DNA from: Bigelowiella natans CCMP2755 | Taxonomy: Eukaryota; Cercozoa; Chlorarachniophyceae | Assembly: GCA_000320545.1 (NCBI GenBank) | Contig: ADNK01003454.1 | Coordinates: forward strand, 1 to 52,500 | Reading direction: 5' to 3' | DNA length: 52,500 bases | In this document: one piece after another, positions 12,812-24,485 of the stretch | How positions within the stretch are numbered: the first letter of the stretch is position 1 | Layout: each line of letters opens with the position of its first letter | The notes under the pieces: generated by a model | What the model saw: the letters and a program-made list of their open reading frames with translations, nothing else | Told to the model about the DNA's origin: nothing | Database searches by the model: none | Made by a program: the position numbers and the translations under genes

Positions 12812-13715
12812 ATGTGTATGTGTGTTGTGTGCATTCATTTTGTCCCTTTCGAGCTATCTGCAGAATATATGAACGTTGCAGCGTATGTATGAAGCTAGAT
12901 TACATTGCACTGTGCTATTCAAACAACTACCCGGATTTAACTTCCTTGCGAGCTTTTAAGAAGCGTGATATCTTTGATATGATACAGAAATGTAAATATA
13001 TGATGTGCTATCATGAATAAACCATGTGTTTCAACTCAATGCATAACACAATTGGTAAAACACATTGCAAACCGCACATTTCTCGCATATTTTTCTTTTT
13101 TCTGATGCAGTATAAGAAGGTAGTCGTAGTACTAGTTTCTCCTCCTTTCAGATAAGGGATCTTGCAAGAATGTGTGAAGGCATTATACCATCACACTACT
13201 TACTACTACTATCTTTATTACTATTACACCTAATACTAAGTGTAGTTTTGCTAGTATGATACCTGAGCATCGGTGAAGGCGATCTTGCCATCGTCAAGCT
13301 GTGCTAAACATTTCACGTTTCTATCGTCGATGTTGCTAGTAGTGCGTAGTAGTTGTTGGGTTTTGTAAAGCTCGGAGCCAGAGCGGTCTATTTGTTGCTG
13401 TACAGTGTGAAGTTGTGCTGAATATAGCCCCCCTGGTCTTAGAAACGAAGATGATGGGGTCAGCTGCCGCTGTCCTCTCCCCGAGACGATGCTGCTATGT
13501 GCAAGCATCGAATTGTGGGATAATGAAGATGATGTTACACCTAGACAGACAAATGCGACTGCAGCCAGGAGTAATACTGTATATTTTGTGACAATGCGGT
13601 TTGGAACTCTGGATTTTGAGAAGGGGGAGGCGGAGAATGTCATGTCTGTGTCGCAGGTGTAGACAATCTGTTCGAGTGGCAGCAGGGGGACTGGGGTGTT
13701 GAGGCGACGTTCCAT
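10635..13715 (-). CDS. Type II membrane protein with SANT/Myb-like segment
   Basis: Exons on the minus strand: 13715-13263, 12971-12931, 12621-12575, 12440-12352 and 10730-10635. All phases agree and the sum is 241 residues plus TGA. Exon 1 starts at the first in-frame ATG and contains a single membrane anchor near residues 45-60 (TVLLLAAVAFVCLGV) after about 44 residues, so type II topology is likely. The joined region IAFTDAQISRFLKAR..., AYWQKIADRVGDGITG and YECKRLAQDQLF resembles the three helices of a SANT/Myb repeat. The last exon, WVDAKVERLNKDGTVDL..., resembles a Tudor or Agenet strand pattern. Family calls are inference from pattern only. The last intron is about 1.6 kb, so an in-phase exon could be missing. 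A membrane-anchored SANT protein has precedent in ER DnaJ proteins, but no J domain is seen. Confidence 0.68.
11129..11172. repeat. (CA)n microsatellite
   Basis: About 21 CA units inside the long last intron of the minus-strand gene 10635-13715. Confidence 0.95.
12737..12810. repeat. Compound (CT)n(GT)n microsatellite
   Basis: (TC)n switches directly to (TG)n. It lies in an intron of the minus-strand gene 10635-13715. Confidence 0.95.
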
Positions 13716-15572
13716 CAGAAAGCGAAAAAATGCCTCTAAACCAAAGCTACGACAATCCAAAATAGTGGCATGAAATGCGCTTGACAAAATGCAAAATGTA
13801 CCAGTTAGTCATGTTGTCCGGATTACGACATGAAAGATTCCATGTCGCAGGAGAAATACACAGAACATTTTTGCGGTCGTACTGATCCGTGTGGACGTGG
13901 CTGTCAGGAAGCAGGAAGTTCCTGCTCAGGATGGATGCATTGCGTCGCCGTCACTTGGCTGCTAGTTGTGATGCATTCAATGTGTGGTTTGTACCAATTT
14001 GCACGAACTCCGCTGGTTTGCTAGTCAGTTCTCACTGAGACCAGTTCGAGGCACTGCATTTCGCACATTGCAAGTGCCTTGTCTCCAACACTCAGGAAAC
14101 GTGGTTTTTCAAAATTGTTCTCATTGTTCTCAAAAGGATGTGAGGAACGAAAGGATCCCTACGTTCAAAGCCCTCCATGAGAGTTTCAGGGTTTGCACAA
14201 ATAACAGAAGCCTGACCAGTTCCAAGGTTGAAACCGTTCTGCGAACTGCTGTGCGCTCCAGCGCTGGCACAACTGGACAAGCGCGCACAACGTGCACAGC
14301 ACCGTGATCACGTGCACGTGACATGTCAATCGTGGTCACGCACGCAACAGCCAAAATCATGTGCTCATGCTTGCGCGGGTGCAACGCTTTGCACTTTGAA
14401 GCACACACGCGAAGCGAGAGCACAACGCATTGGATGGACGACGGCTGGTGCACAACTCCGTCAAACCGGCGTGCAACGACTGGGTTTTGCACAAACCATG
14501 CTTTGCGCGCGCGGCCAGGCGCGCACAATGGTTGCAATTGGACATTGGAAGCACACTGGAGCCTGCTCACATTTGAAGTTCAAACTTGAATTTTTTTTCG
14601 AATTTCAGCTTCAAAACCTCACTTTTCAACGCCTGCCAGCGGGCACAAATCTTGAAATTGAAATTGTAGACAAATGCTTGTGTTTCTGAAATGGCCAGCG
14701 CAAATGCACTTGCTGTGTCACAAGTTTTCCAAGCTCATGAGGGTGTGCGCACACTAGCTTCGTGTCATTGTGAAATTTCAGCACGATTGCACGCACGCAC
14801 AGTCACTCCCGCGCTAGCGCGCGCCCACGCGCAGGTGTGTGCTCAATGACCTGGTGACTGCTCAATTGAGAGGTCATGCCACCTGCCACTCGTCACAGGT
14901 TTGACGGAGTTGTGTGCACGTGCCACAGCGTGTCCAGGTGTGACCACCGTCATCTGATCGTTTCCGTGGCGGAAGGATCACTTCAGCGTTGCTGTGCGGG
15001 CCAGCTGTGGCACGATCTATAGCGCGATGCGGTGAGTGCGCTGCTAGGCTACATTCACCGCCTTACCACAGCATGCTAGCATCATAGCGCACGCGCGAGT
15101 GGTCCTCTCTTACACTCTGGTCAGCCTCTGCATGCATGCAGCAGTTCTGGCCATGCATTCAAGCTGTAGCTGGATCTGCCGCGCCCTCGACTGTAGTCGT
15201 CGAATGCAATGCAACGTGCGCTGTGCGTGCACGTGCAATGAAACATCACAGCTACTGATGATGGGTGCATCCTTTGTGCAGTGGCACGCGCGCCGCCATG
15301 AGATTTTCATTTGACCAACTCTAGCGCTCCACGCTTACGCTGCAATGAGCGCGCCAGAGCTAATAACATACAGTGGCGTACAAGCTACTAAACATGTAAC
15401 GGTACATCTCACATGCAAACGGTGATAAACATGGGATCGTCATCGGAAAGAATGATTATTGAATCAACTATGAATTTTAGTATTGCATGTGTATTTCATT
15501 TCTGAAAGCAATTATCGATGTAAGCCCAATATTCGCTCTAATGCATACTTCACAAAAAATAGCTGATGCTAA
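13716..15572. other. Intergenic gap with TGCA/CATG-rich DNA
   Basis: From about 13830 to 15360 the composition changes to a GC-richer DNA packed with GCAC, TGCA, CATG and GCGC words. Long frames are open on both strands (for example 14228-14689 + and 14130-14570 -), but they have Cys/His/Arg-biased composition and look like by-products of base content. A retrotransposon 3' end lies at 13984-14135, and a short sequence like the 18S rRNA 3' terminus lies at 14959-14982. No gene is supported. Confidence 0.55.
13984..14135 (+). mobile_element. 3'-end fragment of a non-LTR retrotransposon
   Basis: This segment runs GCTGGTTTGCTAGTCAGTTC, then CCAGTTCGAGGCACTGCATT, and ends in repeated CATTGTTCT words. 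It matches, in opposite orientation and diverged, the 3' non-coding ends of the two elements at 47500-48298 and 48299-48696. The order of motifs (GCTGGTTTGC, CAGTTCGAGGCACTGCA, TTGCAA..CTTG, then a CATTG-type tail) is the same. No coding part is kept, so this is a 5'-truncated copy. Identity by eye is roughly three quarters. Confidence 0.55.
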
Positions 15573-15757
15573 CTATAGATTCTTTAGATCTGCCTTGATG
15601 TCTTCAGCAATGTTTACTGTGTCAGCAGCTTCAATGAAGTCCGGCAACTCATCAAAATTGAGATAGCGGTAAGTGTCGTCAGCTAGATAAATCAGTTATG
15701 GACAGCAGTTTAAATTGTGAATGCCAATGTAATTGTATGATGGTCAAAGAACGCATT

Positions 15758-15805
<48 letters not shown>

Positions 15806-16255
15806 ATATAAACGATTAGATGCAGAATGCACAACACGCACCTGTGGTATTTACAAACGACATTGCTTCAAGATATTCCTCAGGAGTCGGCAACTTTCCC
15901 ATGATTGAAGCAACAGCTGCAAGCTCCGCGGATGCCTGCAACCACCACCACATTCAATGATCTAGTATTAGTATTATGATCGTATTGTTGTCCATATGGA
16001 GGGAAGGGAATACTTTTAGTGTTGTATACCAAGAAAACGTCTGCGCCTTTTCCGAGACGATTTGGGAAATTCCGTGTCGACGTAGAAACGACATTTGCTT
16101 TATCGGCGACACGAGCCTGATTTCCCATGCATAGTGAGCATCCAGGCATTTCTGTACGTGCGCCAACAGTTCCGTAGATGGAATAGTATCCCTGATGATG
16201 ATGATAAATTATAATCAAAGACATTCGAGAGAACAATGAATCAAACGCGAATAGT

Positions 16256-16306
<51 letters not shown>

Positions 16307-16985
16307 TCCCGTAGTCACAATTAACAGTAAGGAGTACCTCAGCAGTGAGCTGCGCAGCATCCATTTTCGTTGGTGGTGCTACCCACAGTCTTGTTGGCAA
16401 TGCCCCCTCTGAGTAATACGATGATGATAAAAATGAGGGCAGTGATGATTTTATGCTAAAATGGTGATAACCACACGGATAACATCTCTTGTTCATGTTT
16501 TGTGAAAACTCTTCAGCATTTAGTTACGTGAATTATTCTGTAGTAGTTTTCCAGCAGCTCTGAAATGGCCTATGTTCGTCATGCAAGACCCAATGAAGAC
16601 CTACATTATTCCACCAGGAACCAACAAAAAGCTTCTTAATAATTCCAACTTAACACTCAGTCACCCATTTCATAGAATTCGCTAAAAGGAGTAGTGTTGA
16701 GGCAATCATCTCAAGTCAATTCTACCTCATCGATCTTTGTATCTTTTACCTCCGAAAGAAGACGTGCTAATTTTTGACAGGAGAGTAGAAGTGTGGAGAG
16801 TAGAAGTGTTGTTACTAATATCTTAATATATACTACTCGAGAAAATAACGGATTGTAGCTGTAATAATATCACTCTCGACAAAGTCTGCGCTGCATCACT
16901 GTACTGTGTGCGCAGAAAAACAATTATCCGTTTTCCGTTGCAATTAATTTCTCGATCTAAGATTCATCATGTGAAACAGTAATCT

Positions 16986-17024
<39 letters not shown>

Positions 17025-18702
17025 ATATACACTGTTTTTACGACTCTGTTAGCACCCCCCCCCCCCCCCCCCTCTCACCAACCTATGTCTACAAAATGAT
17101 AAAGTGGTTGAATACCATCGTCTGGGTCATTTGGAGCACATAGAATAGGCTCAGTGATTTCGTTCATATCAATGTCAATCACAGCTGCGTATCTATTTAT
17201 TAGAATGTACGAGGAATATTTTGAGAAATATTAATGTGATATGACAACAATTATGATTCGTAGTTTTGCATTCTAGACAAATAGTCTGATAAAAACAGGC
17301 AGTGGACTTACTCTGCATTAGGATCTGCCTCCATGAGTTGAGGATTTTCAAGCCATTTTTCCATAGCAACGATCCTGCGGCTGATCGTCCTCTCATCACC
17401 ATACCCTTCAGATATCATCCATTTAAGCATCACGATGTTGGACTGAAGATACTCGATGATGGGCTCTTTGTCGAGCTTGATGGTACATCCCGCTGCAGAT
17501 CTTTCTGCGGATGCATCCGAGAGTTCAAATGCCTGTTCGCATTTGAGCTGTGAGAGCCCTTCAATCTCTAAGATCCTTCCGGAGAAGATGTTTTTCTTGC
17601 CTGCCTTTTCTACGGTCAGAAGTCCTTCTTGAATGGCGTAGTAAGGGATTGCATGAACGAGGTCACGAAGAGTAATTCCTGGTTGAAGCTCTCCAGAGAA
17701 ACGTACCAGTACTGACTCTGGCATATCAAGGGGCATAACACCTGTAGCTGCAGCGAATGCGACCAATCCAGAACCAGCAGGGAACGAGATTCCAATAGGG
17801 AAACGAGTGTGTGAGTCCCCCCCCGTGCCGACAGTATCAGGCATCAGCATTCTATTAAGCCAAGAGTGAATAATTCCGTCGCCAGGTCTGAGTGATACTC
17901 CGCCTCTGTTCATGATGAAGTCAGGTAGTGTATGGTGTGTGATGACATCCACGGGCTTCGGATAGGCTGCTGTGTGACAAAAAGACTGCATGACCAGGTC
18001 AGCTTGGAATCCCAAACATGCAAGATCTTTTAGCTCATCACGCGTCATAGGTCCTGTAGTGTCTTGAGATCCGACAGTCGTCATCTTTGGCTCCACATAC
18101 ATTCCTGGAAGCACTCCTTCTACACCACACGCTTTTCCCACCATCTTCTGTGCAAGTGTGTAACCATCGACCTTCTTCACTTCGGATTGGGGAAGGTTGA
18201 ACACCGTAGATGCTTCAAGACCGAGCGACTCGCGTGCTTTGGTAGTTAGGCCACGGCCAATGATAAGAGGGATACGGCCTCCAGCACGAACCTCATCTAA
18301 GATAACGTTTGTCTTGAGGGAGAATTCAGCAAGAACATCTCCGTTTTCAGCTTTCACGACACCCTTGTGTGGAAAAATCTCGATGATGTCCCCCATTTTC
18401 AACTTTGATACATCCATTTCGATTGGAAGAGCTCCTGAATCTTCCATGGTATTAAAGAATATAGGTGCTATTTTCCCGCCAATACAGACGCCACCCGCAC
18501 GTTTATTAGGCACGTTTGGGATATCATTCCCCATTAGCCAGAGCACGGAGTTGGTTGCACTCTTACGAGATGATCCCGTGCCGACGACATCACCGACATA
18601 TGCAAGAGGATGGCCTTTTTGTTTCAGCTGCTCAATTTGTTCAATAGGGCCGATTTCACCGTCCTTATCTGGATTGATACCTTCCCGAGCTACATTAAAT
18701 CA

Positions 18703-18748
<46 letters not shown>

Positions 18749-19554
18749 CTATTCAGTGTGACCAATGAATTTTATCATTAATTCAAAATACTGTTAAAAA
18801 CAGTAACGTTTATTGGTATTATTACCGTTCTTCAGCATAGCGAGGGCATGTTTCGGAATGTCAGGGCGAGACCATGCATCTGGAGCTGGCGACAGATCGT
18901 CTGTATTTGTCTCTCCAGTTACCTGGGGAGGATTATGCAGTTGTTCAATCATCTTTGGTTACGGGGAAGGTAACGGAGTATGAGCAGCATTTTTCACCCC
19001 ATTCATCGTGACACATCAGTGATTCTTGTAATTGCGTCAAAGTGATAAACATCTGGTATTTTCAATGTGAATGAAATACGTTCAAGTCCAATTTAATATG
19101 ATTAAATGCCATCGTTTAGTTCATATGACCTTAAACACAGTAACAGTGATCTTTTCGGGCACTTCAGGCTTAGATAAATACCACTCGGCATCTGCCCAAC
19201 TTTGGATCACTTTCTTAGCAGCTTCGTTCCCGCCGTTTGCAAGTTCCTCAACATCGTGGAACGCGTCGAATACAAGAATTGTGTGGGAAAGGCACTTTAC
19301 CTTGTAAATTGAGCATAAGCAAGTCAAAAAACTTCATATTGAACACATTCTGGATACTATCTTCTTGATACTTCTAATTTTAATACTTATATGGAAACTG
19401 CAAGTATACCGCGACTGGAGCCATTTCTTCGTCCTTGAGGAGTTCGATTAGAGTTGCGATGTTGTAGCCACCTAAGTAAAAATTTAAACTTTGCATACGT
19501 TTGCTAGCTTTCGATCCCTTGCGCACTTTCCCAATTTCAAATAAATTATAAAAT

Positions 19555-19597
<43 letters not shown>

Positions 19598-20403
19598 ATA
19601 TACCCCCCCCTCCCCTCGCGTGTGTGTGCTCGATCACTTCTGGGGCATCTATTCTTTCTAAGGGCACACTAATTCTTTCTCACTATTATTGATCTATATC
19701 AACTTCTGCACTATTAATACCTTGCATGGTTCCAAGCAGTTCGGTAGCTAGTTGACGCGATACGAGGGGGCTCTTGGCGTCACCCTGCACATCGTCATAT
19801 CTCTCATATAGGTGTGGGAATGTGTTCGTACATTGGAACCTTAGCGACTGCTGAAAGAAATCCAGCCTTAACATAAGCTGCTTCGTCAACACCAGGAGGT
19901 ATGCTAAGAAAAGGGGGCATGTCAAGAAATCGATATGTAGACACTTTGATACGAAAATCTTTTATCACAAACCGGTTTGAGAGAAGGTCAACCAGAGTTT
20001 CTTCTTCTCCAACATCTGGATTTTTAAGCTCCTGTAATAGGTAGATTTTGAACAAGAACCCAAAAATTGAAAAGCATAAAATGATGTACTTCCACAAGAT
20101 CGGAAACTTGCTCTGCATTCAAAGGCTGAGCTACAAGGCCTTCCGAAGCTCTTTCAGCAACGAGGCCGTTATATTTGTCCAAGAATGCGGACAAATAGCG
20201 TCGATTTCTAAATATTGAATGACACACAAAATTATGGAAATGTTGAGAACGTTAGTGGGGAACGTGTGACGAAAGAAAGTTTAGTTTTCTTTGTTCGGAT
20301 GTAAGTTCTTTGGTTGTTTTCGCAGTTCTTTTAGGCATAACTACTACCTGGAAATAAGTTTCCTTGCTTTAATAGCAGCATGTCTGGACGAGCGGGCAAG
20401 CAT
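15573..20403 (-). CDS. acnB: Aconitate hydratase B, mitochondrial
   Basis: AcnB interconverts citrate and isocitrate via cis-aconitate in the TCA cycle using a [4Fe-4S] cluster. Exons (minus): 20403-20348, 20207-20090, 20031-19973, 19903-19840, 19784-19721, 19471-19410, 19300-19130, 18922-18826, 18689-17312, 17192-17116, 16766-16726, 16600-16528, 16408-16338, 16191-16030, 15935-15842 and 15682-15573. All 15 junctions are GT..AG with matching phase, giving 898 residues; bacterial AcnB has about 865. Cluster cysteines fit C735 (FIGSCMTN), C795 and C798 ([10 protein letters not shown]). Other AcnB hallmarks include [30 protein letters not shown] and [11 protein letters not shown]. The N-terminus [19 protein letters not shown] is basic and Ser/Ala-rich without acids, a typical mitochondrial presequence, and bacterial similarity begins just after it. 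TA and CT microsatellites sit only in introns. No frameshift or missing key residue is seen. Confidence 0.97.
15761..15797. repeat. (TA)n microsatellite in acnB intron
   Basis: TA repeats in the last intron of acnB. Similar (TA)n tracts sit in other acnB introns at about 16988-17020 and 18706-18743. Confidence 0.95.
16258..16306. repeat. Compound (TC)n(AC)n microsatellite
   Basis: Intronic repeat in acnB, close to the exon 13 donor. A related (CT)n tract occurs at 19558-19593 in intron 5. Confidence 0.95.
17055..17072. repeat. C18 homopolymer
   Basis: Eighteen C residues in an acnB intron, just 3' (in gene sense) of the exon 10 donor region. On the coding strand it is an 18-G run. Confidence 0.95.
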
Positions 20404-22076
20404 CTACCAGTGAACAATGAATGAGGAAAAGGGAGAGGGGGTAGATAGTGATGTTTCTCGTGTTCTACAGTGGCCACTTGACTTATGTGTTGTGGTGTAA
20501 GCCTTACCGGAAAGCACGTCTGTCTAGTATACATTCAAATTTGAGTACAATATTTGGAAACGACACGATATGTTTTAAATTTTTAAAAGAAAATCGAACA
20601 ATATGATTTTTACGCGTTGAAGCGCAGTTGCCAAATTAAATGATATTAAGGCATTCACACTAAAGATCCGAAAATATCAAACCCTGTTATGTAGACACAT
20701 TAGAATAAGTATTGAAGACGTAGAGACCTAATATCCCATAAAATAAAGATATTTAAAAATGTCATATTATCATTCACATTCTTAATCAAGATTATCGGTT
20801 GCATGAATTTTAAAAAGATAAGACTGCATAATATTCATGTCGTTTAGATATTTATTAGGACATTTATCGAAGAAGCGATATTCAATCTTGGACTGAAACG
20901 AATTCAGGCTCATTTCGGGTAAAGTTTTCCGACTCGGACAGACTCACAGAAAAAAACGATAAATTAAGTTCATCTAATCTCCGAATTTGTGACGCAGTTT
21001 TTTGCAATCTTATGAAATTTCATAAGAAATCCTGGAAATCCACACAAAATCCGTGGGAAATCCGTATCGAAAAATTGGAAATCTAAGAAAATCTATTAAA
21101 TCCAGGAACTTCGTAGCAAGATATTTTCTAAATGTAAAATTTTATTTCTCCGATCGAATGCTGCTTCACATAGACAACTAGGATTTCCTAGAAATTTCGA
21201 GGAAACTGTCCACATATTCGAGTATGCATTTCAAGAGTTTTAGAGATTACGACATGGAGTAATATACCAGTTTCACAAAAAAATCACAATCCCATACATT
21301 TCTTACCTACGACAATGCGTTTATGCCTATTGCCACCTTTCCCTCAAAACCCAACACAAACTAATTTTAATACGTATGGCTGCTTCCGTGAGCAGCAAAT
21401 GCTACTTAGCGATCGCCAAAGGGCTCCATGGCCTTGACGCTGCTTCGTACAAGCCTTTTGATACGTAAATATAAAAATTTGTCGATGAAACTTGATAGTA
21501 ATGGGAATACGGGAGGAGAAGACGTCAACCTTCCAGAACAATTTCAAACAGCATATCGAGGAGGGTGGGAGATGGAGAAAATCGGCTCGAAAGGGGACTT
21601 TTAGCATGTTACTTTAAGAATTGTTATTGCTATATGAAACAAATACTTACCCGCGTGTTGAATACTATCTTAGATTCCGCGAATACTACGAACGGGTAGT
21701 AAACACGACCACCACCTCAACATCACGCACGTTTCTACCAATTTAAAATAAACAATATATTATTTTCTGGCTACAAACTTAAAACAGTCGCGACTTATGG
21801 TCGGTGCCCTATGGTTTATCATCTTTGTGTTCGGGTTGTTCGTATACCTGGTCGTAAATGTGTTGATTTTCTTCCAGTTAGAAGATCTTCGGATAGGATT
21901 TGAGGTTGGAGCTGTGATCATCATCATCATCATCATCATTATCATCATCATATTGAATGAAAAACAACTTATTCATTAGCAACCGATTATCGTCAGATTT
22001 CAGCTTTGTAGAATGTATATCCTAGTGTGAAATAATCTGACAAACAGCCAAAGGAGTTGGATTCCATTCTTTCCAG
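20404..22076. other. AT-rich intergenic gap upstream of acnB
   Basis: AT-rich DNA with no supported gene. A + strand frame at 21797-21890 encodes a hydrophobic run (WFIIFVFGLFVYLVVNVLIF) but has no consistent exon partner. It lies opposite an equally open minus-strand frame, so I do not call it. An (ATC)n tract lies near 21917-21951. The promoter of acnB should be near 20404, but no element is recognisable. Confidence 0.45.
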
Positions 22077-22260
22077 TCAATCATTTCGATTTGATGGTAC
22101 AACAACTGGAATATCTATCGAGCTTGGAGGAGCAGGGGAAGGGGGGGATGGAACATTGGGCAGTAGTATGATCGGTGTAGTTAGTGATACTAAAACGCTG
22201 GCTTCATCAAAAAAGCTGCTGGAAAATGAAAACTCGGTAGTAATTATGGTTGAAGGATGA
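22077..22260 (+). CDS. Possible terminal exon of an unresolved gene
   Basis: After a strong acceptor (CCATTCTTTCCAG) the frame is open for about 60 codons. It encodes SQSFRFDGTTTGISIELG, a Gly-rich stretch, then SDTKTLASSKKLLENENS and a TGA stop. A GTAGTA donor at 22237 offers an alternative end, but its phase does not fit the next gene's first exon. It is therefore more likely the last exon of an upstream + strand gene than the start of the membrane protein at 22365. No upstream exon could be assigned. Confidence 0.35.
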
Positions 22261-22364
22261 GGAAGAAGAGAACAAAAGAAAGGGAGTCGAGATATGTTTA
22301 CTGCTTTCATTTTTAAGTTAACTTCAGCGCATTTCTAAGATCAAATAAAATTCTCTCTCCTTTC

Positions 22365-23368
22365 ATGGACTTGGAAGGAATGAATGATCTTACTAAATTA
22401 CGCATGCTGTGTTTGGTAAGATGATCGGAAGTGTCTATTGTGTGCTACTATTATTGAGTGTATTCACACTACTACTATGCTCATAATTAGCCTAATCATG
22501 ATAACCAAATCTATCTTATATGCTATAGATGCTTGCAATGGGACTTAACCTCACCTGGCAGATAGTGTTCGAAATGAGGTCGAATAGTACGGACCAAGTC
22601 ACACCTATACGGGTAAAAGCCGTTTGCAAAAACAGAGAAAATAATGCCAATACATGTATTGTATACATGCATTTTATCTACAATGAATGATCAGAACTTG
22701 GAATCTGGGTGTGGAGAGGGGGTGCCATTTGGCATTTGTTCGTCTGGATCTGTTGATTCCATTCAAGGTGGTTTTTATGATTATTTTAAGAAGAAGAAGA
22801 TGGTTTTTACAACATACATATGATTGACTTAATACACCTTCTGATCAGGAACTGATCTACGACCTCCATTTAGAATTCTGCGTGCTATTATCAAGTAGTA
22901 ATGATAACAACATATAATAGTATATAGAATAACTTATGACGATGACATCTTGTGCTTGTTTCTATGATGCTGGCTCTCTCTCCTCTCTTGTGATACAATC
23001 GCAAAAATGTCAGTCTACTTGAGCTACTACTACTGTCTAACTTGTTGCTAAGATTTGCTAACAGAAAACAGTATTATAATATTGATGATGATAACGAATA
23101 TATCCACTGCAGATGCAATGCTGCTGGCTCTACGACAGGATGTTCAAATCTTTCATCAGAAATCCTACAAAGCACTGTGGTTTTGAATTCAAACAACATC
23201 TTCGCTAATCAACTTACGACGCCAATCTACTCTGAAAAATTCAATTATCATTCCTCTGCATCATTTCGATGGCCTGGAGAGGGAAGGAAGCTGATTGCAC
23301 GGATGGGTGTTGATGCTATCGAAACACGTGTTAGAGCTACAACAACATCAGATCCATTTGTATGTTTA

Positions 23369-23401
<33 letters not shown>

Positions 23402-24022
23402 CATCATACGCTAAGATGATGATGATGATAATGAGCAGCAGCATCGAGATCTACACCGACAACGCGGAGGATATGATTAAATAGATCGAATCATCGATAT
23501 ATCTGCAGTTATATTTTGATGATAATAGCGGCTCTTTATTTTTGCTGCATTATGTAATGGTAAATCACCTACTAGTGTTATCTTAGTCACTGCATCGTTT
23601 CATCTCGTTTTTCTTGGTCTAATCACCTTCCTCTTTTTCAATAAATATATTATTTGTTTCATTAGAACTTGGAGAATCTGAACGACTTCTACATAACTAT
23701 CGAGCCTTCATTTACATTCGTGGATGTATGATTCTTTACTTTGCTAGCTGCGGTGTTATTAATGTTAATCAGTCTTCTTGCAGATGACTAATTTTGCCAT
23801 TGCTGTCTACTACCGCTCCTACTAATAATAATAACAATGATAACAATAATACTATTACTTACTACCAAGGGGAATATTATGTTGTATTTTACTAAAGTAG
23901 CATTGCATCATCGTTTGTTGTTTTATTACTCGTAGAGAGCAAGATAGAATACAGTGCTGATTTCTATTTAGCTATTCGACTTTGTCCTTCTCCTTCTCCT
24001 CCTCCTCCTCCTCCTCCTCCTC

Positions 24023-24053
<31 letters not shown>

Positions 24054-24393
24054 CACTACTACTTTCTCAATAGATATACCGTTGTCGTGATGATTATTGT
24101 AAAAGTGATTTGATGGATCAGTACGCGCCTTTAGGAGAAGATAATGTTGTTGTGGATATTATATTTGCTCTGCCTGTAACTGCAGACAGGACACCAGTAT
24201 GTGCTAGTACTACTTAGAAAAAGAAATCAGAAGAAAAATAAGAAAAAAAGAAGAATATAAGACAGAGGAGGAGGAGGGAGACTAGTTATTCCCATATTAT
24301 GAAGATTATTTGTTCGATGCAGCCGCTCTGTGACAATTTCTATCAATACCACGATTGCAGATATAATGCTTTATATAAATAAAAAAATATATT

Positions 24394-24429
<36 letters not shown>

Positions 24430-24443
24430 TTACTTATAAATGC

Positions 24444-24485
<42 letters not shown>

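Noticed and set aside
13036-13075. tRNA-like ACAATTGGTAAAACACATTGC
   Set aside because: No matching arms or box B.
14130-14689. Overlapping long frames on both strands
   Set aside because: Composition artefact of TGCA-rich DNA. No splice logic or motif.
21797-21979. Hydrophobic + frame resembling a membrane helix
   Set aside because: No in-phase partner exon. Ile repeats come from (ATC)n, and the opposite strand is equally open.
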